A DNA stretch of 42,917 nt, taken from assembly GCA_000310025.1 (NCBI GenBank), contig FN647938.1:197629-240545 (forward strand), read 5' to 3'. The DNA is from Ectocarpus siliculosus (taxonomy: Eukaryota; Sar; Phaeophyceae; Ectocarpales; Ectocarpaceae). Shown piece by piece: positions 12,701-24,907 of this stretch. Both the position numbers and the translations under genes were made by a program. How positions within the stretch are numbered: position 1 is the first letter of the stretch; every line of letters starts with the position of its first letter. Under the pieces are notes generated by a model. The model searched no databases, was not told the DNA's origin, and saw only the letters and a list, made by a program, of their open reading frames with translations.

Positions 12701-14931
12701 TTGGACGTTGCGGGACGGTATTAGTAAATGGTGGATTCCTGCATATTAGAAAGTAACGGAGAGAAGGTGTGATATTTTCACCACACTCATGTGGCATCGA
12801 AAGCAGCTATGCATACAATGCCAGGAAAGCCTCAATTACAGTGCTCTTACTGTAGGGGGATTGGATTGAAGGAGGGAGATCGCTGGGTGGAGGAGATCTT
12901 GTTTGGGGTGGACCTGACTCCCGAGCTGCTGCCGCACTAACTTCTTTTCCGTCCCGCCTCCTCCCGCCTTCCCTTCCCTGGCTCTGGCGTGCAATGCGAC
13001 ACGTCTTGTGCACGACGGGCGCCGTGCTGCTGCTGCTGCTGCTGCCGGGGGGTGGCAGGCGGCCCTGGATCTCCCCCCTAGAGCGGAGCCACTGTGCCGC
13101 GTCGCTGGAGCTTCCTTTGACGGCCATGATCGAGGGGATCGGGGATGACCCAGCGTTAGTCGACACTTCGACCGACCCGGACGCCATGACCTCGGCCGTT
13201 CTCCCTGCCGTCGGCAGCAGGTACAGTACAGTACAGAACAGCACAGCACAACATAGCAGTACACGCGGCACTTGTAGAAGAAGTAGATCGTTCTGGTTGG
13301 TACGCGTTGTTCGGAGAATATACCGTTGGTTGTTCAGTACATAATACGCGTTCAGTGTCCAGGGTATAGACTATTGTATGGTCTTTGCTGTTGGTATCGT
13401 CTATCATATGATGTGCTGACGTGCCACGTGCATATGTTGTTGGTACTGATTGCGGCGATAGGTTTGGGGCCTTGATTTTTTGTGAAGGGACGAGAGTGTG
13501 GTGTTGTGGCATCGTTGGTGTTGTCGTGACTCGAATGGGACCTAGCCTTGTCCCCATTCAAAAATCAAATATAAAGAATACTGCTGAAACGCAGCATGTA
13601 CACGAGACATGTGCTAGATTGGCCAGGTCAGGTACGAGATATCTCGAACCTATGGCCGTTTTGAGTGTTGAGAGTACAGGTTGAGACAAGCAGCAGCAGA
13701 CGTGTACCTCAAGTCTGGATCATGTTTCTGTCCCGCACAGGGAAAAAAGCCCGTGTTGGCCTGCACCTGGTACTCATCATTGCTACAGTCGAGCTATGCA
13801 TGAAAATAGACGTTCTACCTCCCCGTTGGCGTCGACTACAGCTTCAGATGGCGCTGATCGGCCGTACCTTTAGATGCCGGTGATTTGTGTGGCCAGCCAA
13901 ATGCTTTTCCGTTGGCGGAAAAGTCCCCCTTGCGGCGAAGTCGAAAACTCCGATTTGTCCTTGGTTGGAGCAGCCGGCGGGAGGCACCAATCACAGTAGT
14001 GAATGTTTGCGTTAGAGGGCAGCGTTGATTGTCACACGAGAGCTTCTTGGGTGTTTCACTCCGTACGACACTTCCATCATTCCATCCACGACCTTGTTGT
14101 TGTTGGTTCTTGGCGCACGTTTTCGTGCCTGTGTTGTGGACGAGATCAGGCTTTCTCGGATGGCACTCTCCCTCGGCGAGCAAAGCGCTCGTCTCGGCCT
14201 CCACGAGGCAGCCGCACGTCTCTTCGACATCTCCGGAGAAGATGCCCGACTCTCCGGCTATCTCAACGGTCATGTCAACGGTCACACATCCCAGAGCGGG
14301 TCCCTAAACGAAGCAGCGCAAGCCGCCCCGGACGGGATCGAAACCCAGCCTGAGGCTGCTGCTGAAGTTGAGGTCGCCGCAGCCGATCAGCTGAGGGCGT
14401 TGACGGCTGCCAGGGAGGCTGGAGGGGGGAGGGGGGTCGGGAAGGCTACGGGGGAGGTATCGGCGCAGGCCGCAGGGCTGTTCCGGCGCACGTCGCTGTT
14501 GGCTGGGGTTGTGCGGTTCCCTCAGGTGGGTCATGCGTCCGTTATCTGTCGACGAGTGTCACAGACGTTTGGTGAAGGGGAGTGCCAGCGAATTGCTGTA
14601 GCTAGGTCGTACGGCGCTGTAGCTGCGTGCATGTTCATGTCTCACCACTGTTGTGTTGACCTCACGCGCATCTTGTATTTTTTCTGGTGTCCCACCAATC
14701 TTGTTTAGTTTCTTTGCTCGCCCTGCTGCACCACAAGGTTTCGATTGACGGTGTAGAGAGGGCCGTCGTACTTACATTGCACATGGCCATTATTTCCGGC
14801 TGGAATCCAAAAGAAAGAGCACGTTCTCCGCTTCCACCAGTGCGAAAAAAAAAGCCAAAGCTCTGTCCCGCCGCAACCAGATACACGCGAGAGAGAGACA
14901 GACAGACAGAGACAGGCAGACCGAGACAGAG

Positions 14932-14975
<44 letters not shown>

Positions 14976-17900
14976 GCCAGACTGCGCACACTTGCACTGA
15001 CCGACCGCAACCAACAGCACCCTGAAACCTCGCACGGCACTCAACCGCCACAGGCATCCTCATCCTCAGGGGGTCTCAAGGGGAAAGCCCTCGAGGCGGC
15101 GGGGGGAGGGGCGAAGTGGGACGTCATCATGGAAGAGGCGAAGCCGGCAGGGGGGCTGAGTTTCGGCGGCGGAGGGCGTGTCGGGGAGGGGCCTCCGTCT
15201 TCCAGTCTGCGGCCCCTCGCCCTGCACTGTGCGGAGCAGTGGTCGGGCAGGGTCCGGCCGGAGTGCCTAGAGGTATCTACATACGATGTGGTCCTTCAAG
15301 TCGTGCAGCCTCCGCAAGCTCTTATTGCTGGGAAATGACTTGTTTAGTGTCTGTGCGGACGGGTTTAGGTGTAGTTTCACGGCAACGAAGTGCGAAGTCG
15401 AAGTTGAGGATGCGAGAACGCATTTTCCCCAAGAATTTCTCGTACTTCTCGTCAAGGCCTGCCTTCCCTTGTTCTCATTCTGGGAACCTAAAGGGCATCT
15501 GCTATACCCCCTCCCCCCTCCTCTGAGCCTGGTCCGGTGAGAACCCGGCGTGCTCCGTCCCGGCTTTGTAGGGATGCGAGGTCAATGGTCAAACGACTAC
15601 GGCATGCACGACTATGAGTACACCCCCCCCTCCTCTGCCTCTCCCTTACGCTTCGCTGCCCCGACCAAGGTGAACTCCGCCGGAGGTACAGTGGCAATGG
15701 AGATATTTGCGAGTCGTCAGCAGCCCCTCTTCCCTGCCGCCTCCATGACTCCCGCAACTACCACCACCAGCTCTAGCGCTGGCTTTAGCAAAATCGGTAG
15801 CGTCGGCGGGTTGGCAAGGTCCGTGCTGTTCGAGTCGCAACCTGCATCGCAGAGACAGCAGCAGGGCGGGGGTGCTGATGAGGCGGTAACAACAGGTCAC
15901 GTTTCGTCAAGGACCTCGGAGTCGGCCGTAGGGGCGGTGGAACCCGGCAGTGTTGACAGCAAGATGGAGGAGACGCTGCAACAGCAACCGTGGGTGCCCG
16001 TGGGGGGCTCGTGGAAGGACGAGGATAACGTGTGTGGGTACTGGAGGTTTAGTGAGGGAGCCGCGGTTGTCGGAGGACTGGAGGATGGGAAGCAGGTGAG
16101 GAATGGGCTTCGGCGGTCCGGATTCGACCGCTATTGTCCAAACCGTTTTGAGAGCCGGGGGCGATGTGGTAGAGGTCCATGTTCGTTTTGTGGTTCAGTA
16201 TTGTTGCGAGGAGGTAGGAGGAGTAAAGAGAATTATGTGAGGGGTATGCGTTGGAGTCGGTGTGTTTTTCGTGCGTTGCAGTGCAAGGACGGAAGCTGCA
16301 GGCTGCGTTTGGCTACCGGTGGAACACGTCGCAGTGGACATGTGGGTCTTCAGTTGTCATCGACCGCGCCAACCGACTGAAGAATGAAAGAAAGCACGCC
16401 AGTCTTGTTTGGCGCATGTGCGCTTGTGTGATGTGTTATTTTGTCGGTTCGTCGTGGTGGGCGTGAAACCGTCATTTGGTGCCCGCTGTGTCATTCCTGC
16501 GACCGCGAACACACTCTGGCTGGTGGCGGTACCTCTCTACGACAAGCTGCGGAGAACGTGCTATTTCGCGCTGCGTTCCCCGTTCTGTGCGCAACTTGGG
16601 CGTCATGAGCTTTTTGTTTCGTTCGTTCGAAACAAGACACCATTGTGCCGGCCGGAAGGCTGGCCATCATTTTCAAGGCGATCGTTCAAGATATCGTCTG
16701 ATAGGAGCGGTTACTGGCCCACACACATTGTGTTTTTTTTGGCACAAGAGGCCACCTATCGGTGCGTGATACTTGCGTCACCTGATGTACAAACACACGT
16801 AAAATGTTTTTGGGACAGGTGGAGATGAAGGACCTGACCAAGTACGGGTCCGCGGCGGTTGCGAGGGGGCAGGGTCTGACGTTCCAGACGACATCTTCGC
16901 CGGTGGACCCCGGTGACAAGGGGAAAGTCGCCGAGGCGGTGGACGTGTGCTTCCCTTCCTTCCCCGACGGGGAGGAGGTACGTGTGCGTGGGCACGCCTT
17001 CTATTCCTCTGTTGGGGTGTCTGTCGGCTTGGGTCGTGTGCGGCGAAAATGCTGAGAGGGGTGCGCGATAGAAATGGCCTGGTCTTTACGACCCGGTGCT
17101 GTCAGGCTGGAATTGTTTCGGTCGGCTTGTGTCTGCGCAAGGTGTGATGTGGTCGAATGGAAGGGGAAAGCCCAACGCTCGCCCGGCTGTGTCCTTAATG
17201 CTCGCTACCATATATACAGTATTTTCACTGTTCCAAAATAAGAATGTAAATTGAGGCCTTTGGTTCTCGGCCTCGATGCCCGAAATCCGTTCGGCTTCCT
17301 TTTTTCCGATTTTTTTCGCCATCTTCCCTCGGGAGCCCGGCGAAGGCCTGGTCACGGGTGACGTATATTTCTCGCACAATACATCGTCAGCCATGCCCTC
17401 AAAGCAGGAGGACGGTTCCAAGTTTGCGGTATTTGGGCTGTCTTGCGGTTGCGAGGGGAAAAGCCGTAGAGGGTTTGACATCCTACCACGAAACCTATTT
17501 TGTCTCTTGAACAACCCCAAGAAGGATTCGACGCCATCTGCCGAGGATCAAGGCCCGGTTCAGGCTCAAGACAGCAGTGACGTCACGATTGCGGGAGGAT
17601 ACCGGCGAGGGGTGTTCGTGAGAGCCGTCAGGGGCTCGAGCATCGACGTCGGGCTTTTCCACGACGACCAGCGGCGCAGCGTGGCTACGGTGGAAGTCTG
17701 GGTTAACGCCGGGAAGAAGGTATATGGTATTAAAAAAGCATGACACGTTTTAGAAGGTGGTCGGGTTAGAAGGTGTAACACTCCAGTACGTGGTAAGGCC
17801 AATCCTGGTTCGCACGTTGCCCCCTCAGGGTTGGCTTCGGGGCGGAATTGGAAGGGGAAGATATGTATTGTTTTGGTTTTACGTATCATTGTTCGTGCGG

Positions 17901-18555
17901 TGGTTTTCGTGCAGGCCGCCGGTCCACCTGCTTCACGTCGGGGACGGTGGCAGTTGGGGAATTGACGTTTTCTGTTTCAGCGTGCCGGCGACAACTCCGG
18001 GCACGTTCCTCTATCGTATCGTCTTATTATAGTACGTTGGGGACGAGGTGTGGGTGTCCCTTTGATGTGTCGGTATTGCGGGCTGGGTTATGGCTTGGGC
18101 GGATCATGTGCCGGCGGTCCGCCCCTGACGAGTTTCTGTTGAAGCGACTTCTCCTCTGCCTACCTATCTATCTATCTATAGCGGCAGCGGGTGGCGACAA
18201 ACTCTTTGTTCTGACTCGACTACCCTCTGTCGACACCTTGCCGTGTGGCGAATATTGTGCATTTGGCACACTCCGTCTGTCGGCGTGGTTGGTTGGTGCT
18301 CCAGGCAACACCCACCGGCGAGGAGTACAATGAAGCCGGGGAAGCTTGTAATGTCGACAAATCTCCGGCCGAAGACGAGACTGGAGAAAACAAAGAGGCG
18401 TCGCTAGCAGCAGCAGCGGAGGAGGAGCGACGGTTTCGCCAAGGGTTCCACGTGCTGGCGTGCCGTGTGTCGGCGTCGGGTGAACACGTGTGGTCGTTGG
18501 TGGTCGAGAACAACGGTCAGGTGAGAGAACGAGAGAGAGACAGAGACAGAGACAC

Positions 18556-18587
<32 letters not shown>

Positions 18588-21500
18588 GCACAAGGGTACT
18601 TTGTTTCAACCCCGAGCACATTGGCTGACGTGAGGCTGGCTGCTCTACGTTGGAGATGTAACGTAGGATTACGAATTTTAGGATAGTGTTTGGTCGTCAC
18701 GTGCTTGTTCTTGGTTGTTGTAAATCATCTACCGTACAACCTGCACGGTACCCGTTTGGCCGGACATCGAACCAACGTATGCGTGTACCCTGACACACGT
18801 ACTGTATATCACAAGTATTTTTATGTTGCTTGAGGTGGTATCGCTTGGCCACACGTTTTGGAGCCGACAAAGATCCAGTGCTCGCGAACATTGCCCCCTT
18901 CACTCGACCTACTCGAGCAAACATGAAGCTCCGCCTTCCAACGCGCCACCATTCCCGCGCCCCCTCGTTCCCCTCCCCACTGCGCCTCGACTGCTTTCAC
19001 AGGTAGCCTTCATCCCTGGGCCCGGAGGGCGGCGCGATTTAGGACCCGGTTTCTCCAACACCGTCGGCGAGGGTGAAGACGGGCACAGCGGTGGAAGCGC
19101 CAAGATTGGGGCTCTGAAGGAAGCTGTCTACACAGAAGTATGCTAGAACCGTGGGATTTTCTCCGTTTTTTTCGAGTCGTCGTCGTCGTCGTTATTGTTG
19201 TTGTTATTGATTTTCTGTTGATGTTGTTTTTGATTCTCTGTTGTTGTTTGTCGTTTTCGTTGTTGGTTTTGGTTGCTATACTGTTAAGTGTTTCTTCTTC
19301 TCGGGAACGTTGCGAACAGCGCATGCCGTCACGGTCGAGAGAAACGCGACTCAAACTTCCCCTACCCCACCCTTTATTATCACCTTCCTGTTGGCGACAT
19401 GATCTCCGGTCGTACCACCACCGACAGCCGGGGGCTTTTTCGTGGGACAAGTGGACTCACGTTGCGGTGTCAATGGACACGTCGAGGGACGAGAGCTCGG
19501 CAGAAGTCCGGCTGTTTTTGGACGGGCATAGGGTGGGGTTCGGCACGTGCAGGTTCAACAAGGTGAGTAATGCCACAGGTCCGCCAAACCACTTCCCGAA
19601 ACAACCGCTACTACACATCATTTGGTTGGTCAATCGATCACATGCATGGCAAACGTCCCAAACCTTTCCAACTACCAGGCACAACTGTGAGTCTTCGGTA
19701 TATTTCCACCATTTATGTTTATGAAGCCGCGGATATATAGATTTTTTGCGTGTAGCTGGACCCAGCGGTGGTTAGAAACGATGGCATGTACCATGGAACA
19801 ACCAGAGAGCACTGCCGCACGGTTGTTTCGCTCGTATTTTTCCTATTGTTCAGGTACAGCGGTTCTCTCTGTCGGACACGTGGATGGTGCTCGGCCCAGA
19901 TCTGGTGGGGTGGAAGTTGTCAGAGACAAGAGTGTGGGCCATGCTCAGGGACGAAGATGCTCTGCAGGCAAGACACACGCTCCCACTTACACGAACTAGC
20001 ACGCGTGCAGGGCGTTGCCATGGTGCCAACATGCTACTTCTGCTTATGAAGCAGTTTCCGGTCTTGCTGGTTTTGTCATCCGGAACGTTCTGCCTCATTT
20101 ACCGTGCCTGTTTGTCTCGTCTCGACCTCACCTGCCCTGGTATTGTAACACTGGAAATGTCAGAGGGGTGGAAACCCTCGTATCACGCATAACCGCACTC
20201 CCTCTTCGTTGGCTTGATCCTTGTGCTTGGACATCCGACCAAGGCGACGTGACTACGGGAAAAGCAAATAATGACAGGTATTACACCCACCCCCCCACTC
20301 TGTTGTGAAGGATTGGAAAGAGAACTCTCTCTCTCTCGCTGAGACAAAGAAGGCGAGGCTTATCATCCGCGCGGCATCCAAGGCGAAGACTTCAGCCCCG
20401 ACGTTAAGAAGGGGCCCCGGAGGAACAACTCCCGGGAAGCTTGCGCCTCCCCCCCGTCCCACTCCTGGGACCCCCGTGAGACGGAGGTGAGGGCATGAAG
20501 GCCGTCAAGGTCTGGTTCATGCTGCATGGCGGTGTTTGTGTGCAGAACGTTTTTCCTGGAAGGCCTCCGACGGGAAGTCCAGTTGATCATGTATCTATAT
20601 CGCCTTGTTTCCCGTTACGATGAGATGAGTCACCAAGAACAGACTCGGCCGAATATTGATGCAGAACGCGGTTTCTGTTGGACGGCAGCGTTTGTGCAAC
20701 GCATTGCAACTCGTTGGTTTTCATGTGCACGGCTGTTGCCTGGACTCGCCACAACATGAGCCGGAGTGTTGCACAGAATGAGATATATGGGACTAGGGTC
20801 GGTCATCCTTCATTGCCTCATTACACAGGACATTTGACACCCGTGATGTGTTCTTTGGGTTCCCTCGGTCGAGGTGTTTCTTGTCGCGCATGCCGCACAT
20901 CGAACCTCGAACTTGAGTCGCCCGCCCAACGCTCCGCCCAACTTCCGCGCCAGGGTGATGTCGGGGCTAGCTCCTCCCCCGCAGGGTGCCATTGTGGACC
21001 TCGGGCAAGGGGGCATGGCGCCCCTGCCCGGATCGGGGACCAAAGATCCCCGAAAAAGTCGTTCACGTGCAGGTTCGGGCTCCGGGATTGTGATCGCTCC
21101 ACGGTTGAGGTGAGCGGCCGGCCGGCCTGTCGCCAAGGGTTAGTTAGAAAGGTGGCGATTATTACTCTTTGGGGAAGATGTTTCAGAAATACAAACGGTA
21201 ATAACTTTTCTCGTGTCGTTTTGGTACTATTTTATGAGTATCACACTATCTACGACGTGTAAAAAGACCAGTTTCGAGGTGCAGTTCCGTTTGCGGAGGC
21301 TGCAAGTGGAACTGCAATGGACCACCAACAGGGCGTAAGGGTTTGGGGGCACGGTTTGGCCGTATCTACATAAGTTGTATTGGAGGAGGTGACATCCTCG
21401 AAACTGGCGTTCCTGGACGAAAATTACGTCGGGGGCGACCATTGAGAACTCGGCGGAGCCTGCCGTGAATTATCACGGTTCACGTGCGTTGTAACAATTC

Positions 21501-24500
21501 ACGCGTTTAACATTTTCGCCTCCCCGTCCTCTGGCTGTCGCCCTCGCCGTTGCTCCTGCCAAGCACAGGCCACCGGACTCACCTTTCAGTCGAGACCCAC
21601 GAAAAGCTGCTCTGGCCGCTAGGCACACACCTAACAAACCAAAGCAAGAGCAACAACCGGACATGGATGCCCTCGCCGCTCCAGCCCCTCCCCTAAACTT
21701 CGCGGCGTTTCCTACAACGACGCACGGGGATGGGTCCGCCGCCCCCTTGTACGCTGGGGAAACCCAGCAGTCCAATCCGAACGTTGAAGCAGAAGGGGAA
21801 GCTGGAGGAGATGTTAAGGATAAGGCGTTGGGTTCTCCGGAGACGTCGGTCCCGGTTGTCGGCGAGGTCGCAGAAGGGGCACCGCAGTTGGGAACGTCAG
21901 GGTTTGCTTCGTTCCCGGTGGGAGGGACCCCGGCGGAGGTGGCCATGCCAATGGCAGGGTTTGCGTCTTTCCCCGACATGGGGAGTATTCCAGAAGTCAT
22001 TTCCACGCCGACGGTGTCACCTACCGCTGCGTCCTTCACGCACGCGTGGGCGAACTTCGAGGACAACAGAGGAAATGAAGCAGGTGACACGAAGGAAGCT
22101 GAGTCGGACGTGCGATATCCCGGCTTGAAGCTTGGCGGTGCGCCCCTCGCGACGCCAACAAAGTCGGACGTTTCTTCGCTGGCGAACACACCCTCTTCGT
22201 CGTCGGTGACGGGGAGCACGGTTGCTATGTTGGTATCCAAATTCGGAGGAGGGGGGACGGAGGTCACCGTCATTCGGGAGGGTGAAGATCTGCGAACACC
22301 CGATGCCGACAGATTGACTTCTCATCTTGGAGCGTTGAGCCCAGTTTCTGCGACTGCTGAAGACGATGTTGCCGAAGAGAGTGCGTCCGATCAAGGAGCT
22401 AGCACTGCTGGCGGAACGGAGGAATCCGTTGACGCGGCAGGGTCCAACCCAGTCACTGCGACTGGTGAATATGGTGTTGTTGAGGAAGGGTCGACTGACC
22501 AAGACGCGAGTACTGCTGGCGGGACGAATAATAAGGAAGCCGTTAACCCAGCAACGTTGAGCCCTGTGTCTGCGACTGGTGAAGATGACGTTGCCGAGGA
22601 AGGTGCGACCGTTCAAGAAACGACCAGTGCTAGCGGGATGGGCAACAAGGAAGCCGTTAACGCAGCAGCGTTGAGCACTGTCTCTGCGACTGGCGAAGAC
22701 GGTGTTGCCGAGGAAGGTGCGACCGTTCAAGAAACGACGAGTCCTGCCGAATCGGACAACAAGGAGGCCGTTAACACAGAGGCGAACCCAGTCCCTGCGA
22801 CTAGTGAAGATGATGTTGCCGAGGAAGGTGCGACCGACCAAGAAGCGAGCACTGCTTGTTGGGCGGATAACAACGAAACCGTTGACCCAGCCGCAGTGCC
22901 TCCTGCGGCTACAGACACACATCTTCATGGTCAATCATGCGCTGCGGAGGCGCACGGAGATGTGGCCGTTCAAGCAGAGGCCACCACTGTCCCCCCGGGA
23001 AATGATGATCCCACACCTGTAGACGAGGGTAGCCCCGTGATAGCACTCGAGGACGCTGATCAAACAGAGACCTCGAAGGTGCCAACCTCAGAGTCTACCG
23101 AGGCACCAAAGACAGTGTCTTATTCTGACGGCAGCATCAAACCCGTTACGGAAACGGGAGATCCGGCCACTCCAGGAGACCCGGCCACTCCAGGAGATCC
23201 GACCACTCAAGTTGAAGCAAACTTGAAAGAACCGGACGACGACGAGTCCAGGCAAGACGCAACAGGGATGGGGCCCGTGAATGTTTGCGACACCGAACAG
23301 GCCGACCCGGACAAGCACGAAGAGGAAGAGGAAGGTGGTGCACCTCCTGCACAGGAGGAAGACCATGCTCAAGTGGTGCCGGGACCTTCCACGCAGGTCT
23401 CCCCCCCATCCAATCAAGAAGAGGAAGAGGAAGGTATTGCACCTCCTGCACAGGAGGAAGACCATGCTCAAGTGGTACCGGGACCTTCCACGCAGGTCTC
23501 CCCCCCATCCAAGCAAGAAGAGGAAGAGGAAGGTGTTGCACCTCCTGCACAGGAGGAAGACCATACTCAGGTGGTACCGGGACCTTCCACGCAGGTCTCC
23601 CCCCCATCCAAGCAGCAACAGGAGGAAGAGGAAGGTGTTGCATCTCCTACACAGGAGGAAGACCATGCTCAGGTGGTGCCGGGACCTTCCACGCAGGCCT
23701 CCCCCCCACCCAAGCAGCAAGAGGAAGAGGAAGGTGTTGCACCTCCTGCACAGGAGGAAGACCATGCTCAAGTGGTACCGGAACCTTCCACGCAGGCCTC
23801 CCCCCCATCCAAGCAGCAAGAGGAAGAGGAAGGTGGTGCATCTCCTGCACAGGAGGAAGACCATCCTCAGGTGGTACCGGGACCTTCCACGCAGGTCTCC
23901 CCCCCATCCAATCAAGAAGAGGAAGAGGAAGGTGGTGTACGTCCTGCACAGGATGGAGAAGATACCCAGCAGGTGCCCCTTGCGGAAACTCCCACGCAGG
24001 TCTGCCCCCCATCCGAGGAAGGGGGAGCGACGGGCGGCGGCGGCGAGGGTGACCTGGAAACGTCGGAAACGTCGTCGACGCCGCGTGGCGATTCAAACGA
24101 CAACGCGTTGCCCGCGAGCAACGCTGCTGATACCACGAGTCCGGCAGATACGGCGGCATCTTCAGATGTTGTTGAGCGGGAGCAAGCAACAAGCAGCGAG
24201 ACCGCCAGTAGCACGCCGATGTCGGTTTCTTCCGTAGCAAAGAAAATCGCCCCGGCCGCGGAGAAGACCGCAGCGCTAACACAAGACCCTCGCAAGGTCG
24301 GCAGTGTCGAGCAAGCGCCGCCGCCTTCAACAGGTCCAGCTGAGCACGCCGGGGAAACAGACACCCTGAGCACGGGCCACGGTAGCGGTGTCACCAACGC
24401 CGAGCCAGAGTCAGGGTTGTCGACAGCGACAACCCCGGAAAACGAAGAGTCGCCGAGCAAGGGCGACGTCAAGGTGGGACCACCACAGTCTCCGACAGCA

Positions 24501-24857
24501 GCTCCGGAAAAGATCGAGACTAGCACCCCTGAGTCTGAGGAGTCAAAGGGCACGATAGCGCCGCCGGCAGCGGCTGCTACTAACGCGGGTGGGGGGGCTG
24601 GTGGAGGCGGTACTGAAATCCGCTCTCTTATCCTGGCGGGCTCCAAGGGTGTGTTTTCGACGGCGGAGCTAGCTGAGGGGCACGCCAGGTCACCGCTTCT
24701 TGGCTCCACGGGCACGGTTATGAGCTTGGCGTCGTCGCAAAAGAAGGTGGCTACCGTGGCGATTGTGGACTTGTGGAATGGGGGGGCCACGACAAGGTGA
24801 GATCGCGGCGAGTGGAAGTACAACTGCTGTGTGTGTTTGATAGGAGAAGGGTCGGAG

Positions 24858-24907
<50 letters not shown>

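Noticed and set aside
12807-13271. 154-codon minus-strand frame
   Set aside because: It is antisense to exon 13059-13220, whose plus-strand frame has matching phases on both sides. The antisense product is Ser-rich and unrecognisable.
14662-15063. Ser/Leu-repeat minus-strand frames over the GA tract, and the similar ones at 18168-18700 and 24690-24933
   Set aside because: Artefacts of GA microsatellites in introns.
20526-20759. Plus-strand frame beginning TFFLEGLRREVQLIMYLYRL as an exon of the giant gene
   Set aside because: It could enter in phase, but no suitable donor follows. Joining 20486 directly to 20918 gives a continuous Pro/Arg-rich sequence in phase.
21663-24796. A separate intronless gene starting at ATG 21663
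   Set aside because: The frame is open upstream and a strong acceptor at 21589 has the right phase for the preceding microexon. The frame also runs into a spliced clathrin-like propeller rather than ending. A separate start is kept only as an alternative.
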